The notes under the pieces were generated by a model that was not told the DNA's origin, did not search any database, and worked only from the letters and a program-made list of their open reading frames with translations. Shown piece by piece: positions 30,522-40,438 of a stretch of DNA of 64,000 bases (position 1 is its first letter; each line of letters opens with the position of its first letter). Source of the DNA: JAPLDP01 sp964628285 (GTDB lineage: Bacteria > Bacteroidota > Bacteroidia > Bacteroidales > JAGONC01); assembly GCA_964628285.1 (NCBI GenBank), contig CAZVNP010000010.1, positions 1 through 64,000 of the forward strand. The letters are read 5' to 3'. Position numbers and translations under genes: made by a program.

Positions 30522-33500
30522 ATGAAATTTTTCTTACCCGGGCTTGCGGTCTTTATCATGTTCTTTTATCCTGGTTTAATTAATGGACAGGTCTATGATT
30601 CCGTATTCAGTTGTCGTACCGTTGACCGGATAGTAAGCGGGAACAGCCCTCTGGCACCGGAGGATTCGGTTTTTTTAGTGCATCTTCCGAAACTTGAGGT
30701 TCCGGAAAGTTACCTTAACAAAGACCTCCCATATAAAATCGATAATTCCGTTTACCCCTGGCTTCGTCCTGTTTTCTTGCAGGACGGGGCCTGCTGTGGT
30801 CAGGCGGCTTCCATAGGATACAATTTCACCTATGAAATGGACCGTGCCCGTGACCTGCCGGCCGATCAGCCCGAAAACCAATACCCGCCATATTTCCCGT
30901 GGAATTTCATGAATGTTGAGAATGGTCTGGTCGGTGTAGGTGTGAGTTTTTTTCACAGTTACGAGATCCTTCGCACCCTTGGTTGTCCTAATGTGGTTGA
31001 CTTTGGCAGTTTTAACATGATACGTGGTGACTCCCTGCGCTGGATGACAGGGTACGAAAAATATTACCACGCCATGCACAATCGCATCGCAGGATTGTAT
31101 CGGATTGATGCAGGGAATCCTGAGGGATTACTGCTTTTAAAACACTGGCTCGTTGATCATCTCGATGGCTCACCGACAGGAGGTACGGCCAATTTTTACA
31201 CAGGAATAAATATATCCTATCTTTTACCACAAGGAACGCCTGAAGGTGGGAAAAACGTTATGATCTTCTGGAATCCTGTGGCCACGCATGCCTTGACAAT
31301 CGTGGGCTACAACGACTCCATCCGGTGGGATTACAACCATGACGGACAGTATACAAACAACCTCGACATTAATGATGACGGTGTCGTAAATATGAAAGAC
31401 TGGGAGATCGGAGGGCTGAAGTTCGTCAACAGCTATGGAGGGGACTGGGCCGACAGCGGTTATTGTTACATGATGTATAAAACATTAGCCGATAATTACG
31501 GCTCCGAAGGAATATGGAATAATGCCGTCTACGTCGTGAAAGTGAATCCCGGTTATGAACCTTTGCTGATTTTTAAGATCACGCTGAAACACACGTCGCG
31601 CAATAAAATCAAGGTGACCGCCGGCGTTTCTTCCGATACCTCAATGACCTTCCCTGACCATGAACTGTCATTTCCCGTATTTAATTATCAGGGAGGGGAC
31701 TTCTACATGCAGGGAGGCCAAGAGGAGGAAGACAAGTTCATCGAATTCGGGCTGGATGCCACTCCCCTGTTGAGCTACGTTAAACCGAATGAAATAGCCA
31801 GGTTTTTCCTTAATATCTATGAGAATGATCCTTCTAACACAGGAACAGGAGAAGTTGTCAGGTGGTCGGTCATTGATTGTACCCATGGTATTAATGAAAC
31901 GGTTTGCCAGGCGACGAATGTGCCGATGGTTGAAAATAGTGTGACGCGCCTGTCATTGATCAAATCCACCGGCATTGATAAGGTCAGTATCAACAATGAC
32001 ACCCTCTCACCCTTCACGCCGGGAGTAACTTATTGTCATCAGTTTTATAGCAGCGGTGGATCTCCTCCTTATACATGGACACTGAAAACAGAATACGCGT
32101 CCGGCCCTGTTGAAACCTCTTTTCCGTCTATCGATGAAGAGCATCTCGTCCCGACTAACAATGAGACCGGTATGGTGACAAAAAAACTTGATTTTATCTT
32201 TCCCTTTTATAACGGGTTGTATGATTCCGTCACCCTTCATACAGGGGGTTATCTGATGTTCGATGAGCAAACCTTTCCTGTTCCCTATTTGCAGGATCCC
32301 GAGCTGCAGTTGCAGTCGACACGAAACATCTCACCCCTCATGACCGGAGCGTTGGTCATTATTCCCACTAACGGTGACGGAATATGGTATGAAGGGGATG
32401 AACATCATGCCATCTTCAGATGGAAGCTCACCGATGCCGACCATCCTGTCAACACAACTTTCAATTTCGCAGTGGAACTTTTTCCCGAAGGATCCATCAT
32501 CTTTTTTTATGGCGATGTGATCTTTGATCATCCTGTCGACTGGGTGACAGGTCTGTCTGACGGTGATATGTCCAATTATCTGGTGACAGCATCCTCCATG
32601 GATGACGATATTCGAGCCATCCACAATGTCCGGTTTGTTTTGCCCGATGTACCCCTTGGAATGACATTATCCCCTGTCGGCCTCCTAACCGGGATACCCT
32701 ATGATGCCGATAACATAAGCGATGTACAGGTCACCGTGACCGACCAGAACAACGTTTCCGACACCAGGTCATTTCAGCTGTCATCAGGATTGATCTTCGA
32801 TTATGTGATCCATGCAGGTAACGACAGTATCATTAACCGCAATGAAGAAGTGACCGTTGGGTTAACTATCACCTGTTATTCCGACGACACCCTGTACAAT
32901 GTTATTGCTTCGGCATCCATCGATGATCCATCCATTATCCTTGCCGACAGTGTGAAAAACATAGGGGTAATAATACCACATCAAATCCTGACACTTCCTG
33001 ATGTTTTCAGGTTCTCAACGGGTAGTAACATCACCGATCAGTATGCCATTCCATTGAGAACCATGTTTATGTCAGATCTTAAAAAATGGGAAAAGACATT
33101 GATGCTCAGGGCTTTTACAACAAGCTTATCGTTGGGAGGATTAAACGTGGATGATGGTAACAACCACCGGCTTGACGCCGGAGAATCTGCCGGTCTTGAA
33201 TTCAGGATTGACAATCAGGGTCATGCCGCTGCCCAGGGGGTCCATGGTGAGATCACATGCTCCGATCCCTATCTTTCCGTCAATGGGAACGCACGATTAC
33301 TTTACGATGATATACCGGGAAAAAACAGCCGGTACAACCGTATCAACGTTACTGTCAATCCCAATACACCACAAGGTCATATAGTAAAGTTAAATATTGG
33401 TATTTACGACACCACAGGTCACAGAGTATCCGATTCCGTTAGATTATCTGTCGGCGATTCACCGGCATTGATCATCGATCTCGATAAAAATTTAAATTCA

Positions 33501-34601
33501 GGCCCAGCTATCCTGGAAGCTATTCGTGATAATCATCTCCAGGCCGATTATTATAATTTCGTACCCTGGTGGGATCTTTACAGGTATGATGCTGTCTTTC
33601 TCTGCCTGGGCATTTTCCCCAGGAACACCATTCTGGATTCGACGATGGCGGATTATCTGGCGACCTATCTCAACAATACCGGTAATCTATTCCTTGAGGG
33701 CGGCAGCACGTGGCTGGATGATGACCCTACCGTTCTTCAGCCGATGTTCAACATTGTAGGGGGGCATGCCGCCTGGCCTCATCCACCCGACACACTCATG
33801 GGAGTGGTTTCGACATGTACACACGATATTACCATGCATTACACCGGCGAAACAACAAAAATAGAAAACCTCAGCCCAACCGGTACCGCTTACGGTATAT
33901 TTGAGGATAAGCACACCGATTGGATTTTTGGTATAGCCAATGAAATCCGGAATTATAAGACCCTCGGCACCTCCTTTGAATTCGGAGGCTTGTCGGATTC
34001 GGTTTTTCCATCCACCAAAGCTGAGCTTATGGCGAGGTATCTGGATTTCTTCGGCATTAAACTTAATGCGCTGGCGGCCAACTTCATTGCCGATACGCTG
34101 ACAGTGCAAGCCGGTACGGCAATTCAATTCCATGACCTGTCAACACAAGATGTCATCGCGTGGAACTGGACGTTCAATGGCGGGACGCCCTCTTCATCAT
34201 CCTACAGCGACCCTGTCATCCGATATGACTCTGCCGGCATTTTTGACGTCACCCTCACCGTCTCCGATGGAGCCCATTATAATTCACTGACCAAAAAGGA
34301 CTATATCACTGTTCTTTCTGATCATGGTGTTACGGATATGAACCGGGATATGGATATCTCTATTTATCCCAATCCATCTGACGGAAGATTCATCCTGACC
34401 ATTTCACCGGGCCATTCCAGGCATTTATCCCTCCGTATCGTAAATAATACCGGTCAGGTGATCCTGAAGAAAGAACCGCTGCTTTTATCTTCTCCGGGTA
34501 TCGTGTCCTTCGACTTAGGCAATCATCCATCCGGGATTTATTTTATCATTGTCCATGACGGCGACAGACAAAGTGTGAAGAAAGTGGTGCTTCTGAGATA
34601 G
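30522..34601 (+). CDS. C1-type cysteine peptidase with internal dockerin-like loop and Rossmann-like domain, T9SS cargo, paralogue 3
   Basis: A 1359-residue protein. Signal peptide 1-22 (GLINGQ). Triad: C92 (ACCGQAA), H256 (ATHALTIVG) and N303 (FVNSYGG). The insertion at 270-293 includes DINDDGVVNMKD, an exact DxNxDGxxNxxD dockerin loop. After the Ig/nidogen-like and CARDB-like segments it has a domain not found in its paralogues (about 980-1183): PALIIDLD, YDAVFLCLG and NLFLEGGSTW resemble a glutamine-amidotransferase-like Rossmann fold. A PKD domain (WNWTFNGGTPSSSSYS) and a type A sorting domain (IYPNPSDGRF to KKVVLLR) end the protein. Activity of the extra domain is unknown. Confidence 0.87.
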   Translation: MKFFLPGLAVFIMFFYPGLINGQVYDSVFSCRTVDRIVSGNSPLAPEDSVFLVHLPKLEVPESYLNKDLPYKIDNSVYPWLRPVFLQDGACCGQAASIGYNFTYEMDRARDLPADQPENQYPPYFPWNFMNVENGLVGVGVSFFHSYEILRTLGCPNVVDFGSFNMIRGDSLRWMTGYEKYYHAMHNRIAGLYRIDAGNPEGLLLLKHWLVDHLDGSPTGGTANFYTGINISYLLPQGTPEGGKNVMIFWNPVATHALTIVGYNDSIRWDYNHDGQYTNNLDINDDGVVNMKDWEIGGLKFVNSYGGDWADSGYCYMMYKTLADNYGSEGIWNNAVYVVKVNPGYEPLLIFKITLKHTSRNKIKVTAGVSSDTSMTFPDHELSFPVFNYQGGDFYMQGGQEEEDKFIEFGLDATPLLSYVKPNEIARFFLNIYENDPSNTGTGEVVRWSVIDCTHGINETVCQATNVPMVENSVTRLSLIKSTGIDKVSINNDTLSPFTPGVTYCHQFYSSGGSPPYTWTLKTEYASGPVETSFPSIDEEHLVPTNNETGMVTKKLDFIFPFYNGLYDSVTLHTGGYLMFDEQTFPVPYLQDPELQLQSTRNISPLMTGALVIIPTNGDGIWYEGDEHHAIFRWKLTDADHPVNTTFNFAVELFPEGSIIFFYGDVIFDHPVDWVTGLSDGDMSNYLVTASSMDDDIRAIHNVRFVLPDVPLGMTLSPVGLLTGIPYDADNISDVQVTVTDQNNVSDTRSFQLSSGLIFDYVIHAGNDSIINRNEEVTVGLTITCYSDDTLYNVIASASIDDPSIILADSVKNIGVIIPHQILTLPDVFRFSTGSNITDQYAIPLRTMFMSDLKKWEKTLMLRAFTTSLSLGGLNVDDGNNHRLDAGESAGLEFRIDNQGHAAAQGVHGEITCSDPYLSVNGNARLLYDDIPGKNSRYNRINVTVNPNTPQGHIVKLNIGIYDTTGHRVSDSVRLSVGDSPALIIDLDKNLNSGPAILEAIRDNHLQADYYNFVPWWDLYRYDAVFLCLGIFPRNTILDSTMADYLATYLNNTGNLFLEGGSTWLDDDPTVLQPMFNIVGGHAAWPHPPDTLMGVVSTCTHDITMHYTGETTKIENLSPTGTAYGIFEDKHTDWIFGIANEIRNYKTLGTSFEFGGLSDSVFPSTKAELMARYLDFFGIKLNALAANFIADTLTVQAGTAIQFHDLSTQDVIAWNWTFNGGTPSSSSYSDPVIRYDSAGIFDVTLTVSDGAHYNSLTKKDYITVLSDHGVTDMNRDMDISIYPNPSDGRFILTISPGHSRHLSLRIVNNTGQVILKKEPLLLSSPGIVSFDLGNHPSGIYFIIVHDGDRQSVKKVVLLR

Positions 34602-34695
34602 TAATAAACGGTAAAGCAGGACTTTATCGCAGATAATCGTTTTTAGATACGGACATTCCCTTCGGGTTGATTTTACTTTTCAATGTAAATTACAA

Positions 34696-34703
34696 TACCT
34701 TTG
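34696..34703 (+). promoter_or_regulatory. Candidate Bacteroidota -7 element (TACCTTTG)
   Basis: TACCTTTG is an exact TAnnTTTG match 21 bases before the ATG of the SGNH gene. A TTG at 34667-34669 is somewhat too far upstream for a typical -33 box. Confidence 0.5.
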
Positions 34704-34724
34704 CAATAAAGGCTCAGACCAGGA

Positions 34725-36503
34725 ATGAATGTAATAAAGAAGATACTTTTTTCTTTGCTCATGTGCATTCTTATTTTACCTGCCCTGCAAAAGCTTTATC
34801 CCTTCTTCAGAATTAAACCTCTCAACGGGGCTTTTCATTATTTACAGAAACCGGCGTTCACCTGGACAGGATGGCTGTCAGGGTCATACCAGGGAGATTA
34901 TACGGATTACATCGAACAGCACATCGGATTCAGGAACAGCTTGGTACGGTTGAATAACCAGATCGATTTCAGCCTCTTCCGTAAAACCCATGCCGAAGGT
35001 ATTGTCGTCGGTAAAAACGATGGCCTTTACGAGTATGACTATATCCGTGCTTACATGGGCTGGGATTTTATCGGGGAGAGAACCTGGGATAAAAAAATGA
35101 ACCGGTTTAAATTTCTCCAGGAGTACCTTAAGTCCACACGGAATATCGACCTCATCCTTGTCCTGGAGCCCAGCAAGGCCAGAATAGAACCGGAATACCT
35201 TCCGGAACAATACCGTTATTCAAAGCGCACCCTCACCAATTATGACTATATCCTCCATAAGGCAAATGAACTGGGTATCCGGTACCTGGACCTCAATCAT
35301 TTTTTCTCAATGATAAAAGACACCTGCCGTTTTCCGTTATATCCCGCCTACGGTGTGCACTGGAGCACTTACGGCATGAGCCTGGCAGTGGATACCCTTG
35401 AAAAATATATGGAACGGTTACGCTCCATGGATATGCCCGACATTTACACCCTGAAACTGGAGCTGTCGGATTCGTTAAAATATACCGATTATGATGCTGC
35501 GAAACCGCTTAACCTGATCCTGGAGTTGCCTCACGGGCCCATGGCATACCCTGTATTGGGCTTCGAAAAAAACCCCCACAAGACCAAACCCAGGGTGCTG
35601 ATAGTGGGCGACAGCTATTACTGGAACATCGATATCACCGGATTGCCAGAGGCTTTGTTCACAAATTATAATTTCTGGTATTTTAATGCCCTCGTCTATC
35701 CCACAACAACAGGGGATACAACCTACGCGCGAAATCTTGATATCAAAGCAGAAATTGAAAAACGTGATGTCATTCTTCTCATGGTGACCGACCGTTTTCT
35801 CTATAAATATGACTGGGGATTCATCGACCGGGCCTTTGAAGCCTTTACACCTGAGCTCGAACCCGACCGGCTCTACAATTACGAAAACGGCGTCAGATTG
35901 AACATCGGCTTCTTTGACAGCCTGGCATATGAAGCCAATGCTCGTCACCAATCCCTTGAAGACCTTGTCAGAAAGGAAGCCGATTACCAGTTCATGACTT
36001 CTGAAACGGATAACTATCTTGAAATACATGGTCCGGAATACTTTGAACGAATCATCAGGCAGGATACCGGATGGATGAATGCCGTCAAAAGAAAGGCGGA
36101 GCTTAAAAATATCCCTGTGGATTCAATGGTTTACAGCGATGCTGATTATATGTTCCATAAAGATAAACCGGATATCCGCGATAAATTCATGGCTGTGAAG
36201 CAATATGAACATATGATCCGTTCCGATAGCATGGCTATGGCGGAGGTCAGGCAAAAAGCCGCGAGCTATTATCTCACCACGGATGAGATGGTGAGACAGG
36301 AGGCTTTGAAACGGTATAATGAAGAAATAACACATGAAGGAATGGTAAAGGATCTGAAGTATTATGAAACGATCATACGGAATGATGAAACCTGGCTGAA
36401 GTCGGTCAAAGAAAAAGCGCTGAAACAGGGTCTCAGCCTTGACGAGATGATCCGCCGAGATGCGTTGTGGATGTATGAACAGGAAAAAAAGAAAAACAAA
36501 TAA
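34725..36503 (+). CDS. AlgJ/AlgX-like SGNH-fold protein with C-terminal 53-residue repeats
   Basis: A 592-residue protein with one N-terminal hydrophobic segment (about 5-24), either an anchor or a signal. The body resembles the SGNH O-acetyltransferase/esterase family of AlgJ and AlgX: EQHIGFRNSLV, LVLEPSK, VHWSTYG with H212, and VLIVGDSYYWN with S297. In AlgJ/AlgX the histidine is preceded by D-x; here the residue is G210, so the usual Asp of the triad is absent. No MBOAT partner (AlgI-like) lies nearby. The tail holds three copies of a unit starting at 439, 493 and 546 (Y-x-x-I-I-R-x-D, then K-A, D-E-M-x-x-x-x-A) plus a partial one at about 400-424. It has no T9SS sorting domain, unlike the genes on both sides. 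Acyl transfer to a periplasmic glycan is the family role; here it is inferred. Confidence 0.7.
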   Translation: MNVIKKILFSLLMCILILPALQKLYPFFRIKPLNGAFHYLQKPAFTWTGWLSGSYQGDYTDYIEQHIGFRNSLVRLNNQIDFSLFRKTHAEGIVVGKNDGLYEYDYIRAYMGWDFIGERTWDKKMNRFKFLQEYLKSTRNIDLILVLEPSKARIEPEYLPEQYRYSKRTLTNYDYILHKANELGIRYLDLNHFFSMIKDTCRFPLYPAYGVHWSTYGMSLAVDTLEKYMERLRSMDMPDIYTLKLELSDSLKYTDYDAAKPLNLILELPHGPMAYPVLGFEKNPHKTKPRVLIVGDSYYWNIDITGLPEALFTNYNFWYFNALVYPTTTGDTTYARNLDIKAEIEKRDVILLMVTDRFLYKYDWGFIDRAFEAFTPELEPDRLYNYENGVRLNIGFFDSLAYEANARHQSLEDLVRKEADYQFMTSETDNYLEIHGPEYFERIIRQDTGWMNAVKRKAELKNIPVDSMVYSDADYMFHKDKPDIRDKFMAVKQYEHMIRSDSMAMAEVRQKAASYYLTTDEMVRQEALKRYNEEITHEGMVKDLKYYETIIRNDETWLKSVKEKALKQGLSLDEMIRRDALWMYEQEKKKNK

Positions 36504-36538
36504 CGGCTTTCATTCATCACCTTTATATCTTTTTATTT

Positions 36539-38377
36539 ATGAAAAAAATTTTTCTCATTGTTCTGATCTTTCTTCTCGGTCCCTGCGTGCTTCACGCCCA
36601 GATTTGGCATAACCGGCAACACCTTGGCGTCACTTATGTGGAAAGCTCCGGTGGTCTTGTCCCGCCGGCCATGGAGGGCGGCAATACGGAGCTCGAGTTT
36701 GCCGATATCAATGCCGACGGCAACGTTGACATCCTGTCCATCGGCGATCACGGATCGCCCTATGTCAATACCGACGAACATGGCATCATGGTGTGGTTTG
36801 GCGACGGTAACGGTAACTGGTCCGTTTATCAGAACGGTGACTTCGGTTATGGCGGCATCGCCGTGGGTGATGTCAACAACGACGGATTTCCGGATGTGGG
36901 TTATGCCATGCACCATAATTATTCGGGCAATGATTTCGGTGATCAGCTCATCGAAGTGGCCCTCGGCGACGGCACCGGCATGAACTGGACACCCTGGGAT
37001 GACGGCCTGGCCAACAACGGCGAGACCTGGGGCATGTTCGGCACCGACTTCGCCGACTTCGACTGCAACGGTTATCTTGACATCGGAAGCATCTCCTTTG
37101 GCGCTGATGCCGGTGTTCATGTCTATCATAACAATGGTGACGGCACCTGGCAGCAGGTCTTCGGCTTCATCGGCGGTAACTCGGATAATCTGTTTGCCTT
37201 TGGCGACATCAGCAACGACGGCTGTGCCGATTTCGCCGTTTCACATGAGTTGGGAACCGTTTATTTCTATACCTTAGGAGGAGGGACCTTCACCTTAATG
37301 GATAACAATCTTCCAGGATCGGGCAGCTCATTCCGTACCGGCACTTCACTGGGCGATGTGGACAACGACGGTGGAAAGGACCTTGCCTTCATCAACAGCG
37401 CCGGCGGTGTGGAAGTCTGGGTGTGGAATGATACCGAAAATCTCTGGGACGACTTTTCCGGCACCCTCCCCTCCGCGGGTAATTATGAAGCCACCCAGCT
37501 TTATGACATGAACGTCGATGGATATGTCGACATCTGTGCCTTCGGGCAGGGGCTGGTGTCTGTCTGGCTCGGCGACGGAACAGGCAACTGGACCCTCGAA
37601 ACACAGATCAACGTTTCATCGACAGGATACTTCCAGGCTTTCAGGGTAGGTGGCGACATTGATCATAACGGCTATCCCGACATGGTCCTCGTCGACGAGG
37701 AGGGCAGCTGGCCCAGCTATCAGAACCACCTGCGCTGCTATAAAGAAGCTTCGGTACCTGAAGACCTTACCGTCGTTCCAATCTTCCCGCGGGGTCATGA
37801 GGTGCTCGAGGACGGCTCCGTTCAATTCATCGATTGGGTTTCTGCTGTCCCGGACAATGTCCCGTCGTGGGTCAAACTTGAATATGCGATCTTTGACACC
37901 ACCGGCCCCTGGATCCCAATTGCCGACAGCCTGCCCAACAACGGACGATACCAATGGCACCTTGAAGTGAATGGCGGGCTTCTTATTGATTGTTGCTATA
38001 TCAGATATACGGTTTACACCTCTGCTGATTCCGTAACGGTAATCACCCCGGTGGCCTTTTCCATTATGGGGACCTATGCCGTAAAAGAACCTTACACTCA
38101 CGATATTAATAAACTTACAGCCTACCCCAATCCATTTCATGAGGAAATAATTCTCAGTCTGGAGCTGAAGGAAAAAGAATATCTGACGATTGGCGTTTAT
38201 GATTTGACAGGTAATGAGATAAAAAATCTGTACAGCGGAGATTGTTCAGAAGGCCATCATATCTTCAGATGGGACGGGTGTGACCGCGATAATGAAGAGG
38301 TGGCCGGCGGAATCTATTTTATATATTTTAGGAACGCCAAAAGTTTGACTTCACAAAAGATATTAAAGATTAAATAG
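36539..38377 (+). CDS. FG-GAP/VCBS-repeat beta-propeller protein, T9SS cargo
   Basis: A 612-residue secreted protein, 35 bases after the SGNH gene. Signal peptide 1-21 (CVLHAQ). Seven calcium-binding-type repeats of the FG-GAP/VCBS family are visible: DINADGNVDIL, GDVNNDGFPDVG, DFDCNGYLDIG, GDISNDGCADFA, GDVDNDGGKDLA, DMNVDGYVDIC and GDIDHNGYPDMV, which would make a seven-bladed propeller. No catalytic residues are evident. A small beta-domain precedes an FlgD-like type A sorting domain (AYPNPFHEEI, WDGCDRDNEEVAGG, KILKIK). Binding or adhesion is a reasonable inference from the fold. Confidence 0.85.
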   Translation: MKKIFLIVLIFLLGPCVLHAQIWHNRQHLGVTYVESSGGLVPPAMEGGNTELEFADINADGNVDILSIGDHGSPYVNTDEHGIMVWFGDGNGNWSVYQNGDFGYGGIAVGDVNNDGFPDVGYAMHHNYSGNDFGDQLIEVALGDGTGMNWTPWDDGLANNGETWGMFGTDFADFDCNGYLDIGSISFGADAGVHVYHNNGDGTWQQVFGFIGGNSDNLFAFGDISNDGCADFAVSHELGTVYFYTLGGGTFTLMDNNLPGSGSSFRTGTSLGDVDNDGGKDLAFINSAGGVEVWVWNDTENLWDDFSGTLPSAGNYEATQLYDMNVDGYVDICAFGQGLVSVWLGDGTGNWTLETQINVSSTGYFQAFRVGGDIDHNGYPDMVLVDEEGSWPSYQNHLRCYKEASVPEDLTVVPIFPRGHEVLEDGSVQFIDWVSAVPDNVPSWVKLEYAIFDTTGPWIPIADSLPNNGRYQWHLEVNGGLLIDCCYIRYTVYTSADSVTVITPVAFSIMGTYAVKEPYTHDINKLTAYPNPFHEEIILSLELKEKEYLTIGVYDLTGNEIKNLYSGDCSEGHHIFRWDGCDRDNEEVAGGIYFIYFRNAKSLTSQKILKIK

Positions 38378-38434
38378 ATTTACAGGGATGAACAACAAGG
38401 TTAGTCACTAGCAACAAGAATAAAAAAGCAAGGC

Positions 38435-40438
38435 ATGCGATTTCTCCTGCTAATTCTGTTTATCCCGATTCTGATTGGTGTCTGTTTCTCACAAACATCT
38501 TACGTCCCGGGTGAGATCATGATCCAGGTCGTCCCTCAGGATTCACGGTCAGAGCAGGCAGCTCTTGCAGCCATAACACAGGCCTGTCATGATGTCGATC
38601 TCCGGTCCGGCATCTTACTCTCCCGCCGCATGCACATATGGCTTTTCTATTTCACACCCGGCGTGAAGCCCGATCTCTTCGTCCTCAGGGAGGTCAAAGC
38701 CTGTCCTTTTGTTCGTGAGGCCCAGTTCAATCATTATATCAAGATGCGTGAGCTGATCCCCGACGACACCTATTTCGATGAGCAATGGGCTATGAAGAAC
38801 ATGGGCCAGATGGGTGGCACCCCCGACGCCGATATCGATGCCACCGACGCATGGGATTTCACCACCGGCGGATTAACGGCCGCAGGCGATACCATTGTCA
38901 TTGGTATCGTCGATAACGGCTTTGACATCCTCCATGAGGATCTCGATTTCTGGAAAAACTATGAAGAGATACCCGGTAATGGCATCGACGATGACCAGAA
39001 CGGCTATTTGGATGACTTCGACGGATGGAATGCCGTTTTTCATAATGGTCAGATCTATTCCAACCAGCATGGCACTCATGTGGCAGGCATTGCAGGCGCT
39101 ATCGGCAACAATGGCATCGGCGTCACCGGTGTCTGCTGGCATGTCAAACTCATGCCGGTCATCAGCCCCGCCAGCATCGAGTCAGGTGTCGTGGAAGCCT
39201 ATGGATATATCCTTGAAATGAGAGCCCGCTATAATGAAAGCAACGGCCTGCACGGCGCCTTCGTCGTCGCCACCAATGCCTCTTTCGGTGTGGACCAGGG
39301 TAATCCCGATGACTACCCCCTGTGGGGGGCCATGTATGACTCTCTGGGACACTATGGTGTGCTTAGCACAGGCGCTACCGCTAATGCCGACTGGGACATC
39401 GACGTCGTCGGCGACGTGCCCTCGGGATTCCCCAGTGATTTCCTGATCACCGTCACCAACACGACCAACGACGACGTGAAATTCAGCCCGGCAGCATGGG
39501 GATTGACGACTATTGACCTGGGCGCACCCGGTTATGTCATCAAATCGACCGTTCCCAATAATGATTATTTTTATTACACAGGCACCTCCATGTCCACACC
39601 GCATGTGACCGGCGCCATTGCCCTGATATTTGCCGCTGCCGATGCCCAGTTCATCGAAGACTATAAAAATAACCTGCAGGAGAAAGCCCTGGAGATAAAA
39701 AACTTAATTCTTCAAACCGCCGATGTCATCCCTTCTCTTGACGGCCTGACGGTCAGCGGCGGCCGCCTCAACGTCTATAAGGCCATCCTGGCACTGAAAG
39801 GATATCCGGTGCTGAAAGCCTATCCCCTGTCCCTGATGATAACCCTTGGCCAGGATACTTCCGGCAACCTTACCTCAACACTGACAAATGTCGGGGGAAG
39901 TCCCGGCATCTATAACATTGTCATGAGCCCCCAGGCACCCTGGCTGGAGATCGACCCGGTGAACGGCAGCGTGAATCCCGGAGCTGCGGAGGAGGTGACA
40001 CTGACCTTTTCCACCACAGGCCTCCAAAATGGGTACTATTATACCACCATGACCATCATTGAAGCACCCTATTACACAATCAATGTACCTGTCACCCTTC
40101 ATGTCACACCATTTGTGGGAATTGGCGAAAACCGCAAGAATGATGACATGCTCCTGTCGTGTTACCCGAATCCTTTTGCCGATGTTACTTCTATAAGGTT
40201 CACAATGGCCACAGCCGGCATGGTCAGTATAAAGCTATTCGATATTCATGGAAAGGAAATCAGAAACCTCATCGAACGCACGTTTCAGAAAGGTGATCAT
40301 ACCCTGGAATGGAATGGATGTGATGGCGAAAGACACAGGGTTAAACCCGGCATTTACCTGTGCCAAATTAGAATTGACAACCATATCTCCTTTCTGAAAA
40401 TCATTTCAATTGATGATCTGAAAACACAGGTAAGGTGA
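38435..40438 (+). CDS. Subtilisin-like serine peptidase (S8), T9SS cargo
   Basis: A 667-residue secreted endopeptidase. Signal peptide 1-19 (VCFSQ). An N-terminal inhibitor-like propeptide (PGEIMIQVVP) leads to the S8 domain with a full triad: D160 in IGIVDNGFDI, H212 in QHGTHVAG and S385 in GTSMSTPH; the oxyanion Asn is in VATNASFG. A beta-sandwich (about 470-560) and an FlgD-like type A sorting domain (CYPNPFADVTSIRF, GDHTLEWNGCDGE) follow. Its TGA stop overlaps the GTG start of the next gene by four bases, which suggests translational coupling. Confidence 0.92.
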   Translation: MRFLLLILFIPILIGVCFSQTSYVPGEIMIQVVPQDSRSEQAALAAITQACHDVDLRSGILLSRRMHIWLFYFTPGVKPDLFVLREVKACPFVREAQFNHYIKMRELIPDDTYFDEQWAMKNMGQMGGTPDADIDATDAWDFTTGGLTAAGDTIVIGIVDNGFDILHEDLDFWKNYEEIPGNGIDDDQNGYLDDFDGWNAVFHNGQIYSNQHGTHVAGIAGAIGNNGIGVTGVCWHVKLMPVISPASIESGVVEAYGYILEMRARYNESNGLHGAFVVATNASFGVDQGNPDDYPLWGAMYDSLGHYGVLSTGATANADWDIDVVGDVPSGFPSDFLITVTNTTNDDVKFSPAAWGLTTIDLGAPGYVIKSTVPNNDYFYYTGTSMSTPHVTGAIALIFAAADAQFIEDYKNNLQEKALEIKNLILQTADVIPSLDGLTVSGGRLNVYKAILALKGYPVLKAYPLSLMITLGQDTSGNLTSTLTNVGGSPGIYNIVMSPQAPWLEIDPVNGSVNPGAAEEVTLTFSTTGLQNGYYYTTMTIIEAPYYTINVPVTLHVTPFVGIGENRKNDDMLLSCYPNPFADVTSIRFTMATAGMVSIKLFDIHGKEIRNLIERTFQKGDHTLEWNGCDGERHRVKPGIYLCQIRIDNHISFLKIISIDDLKTQVR

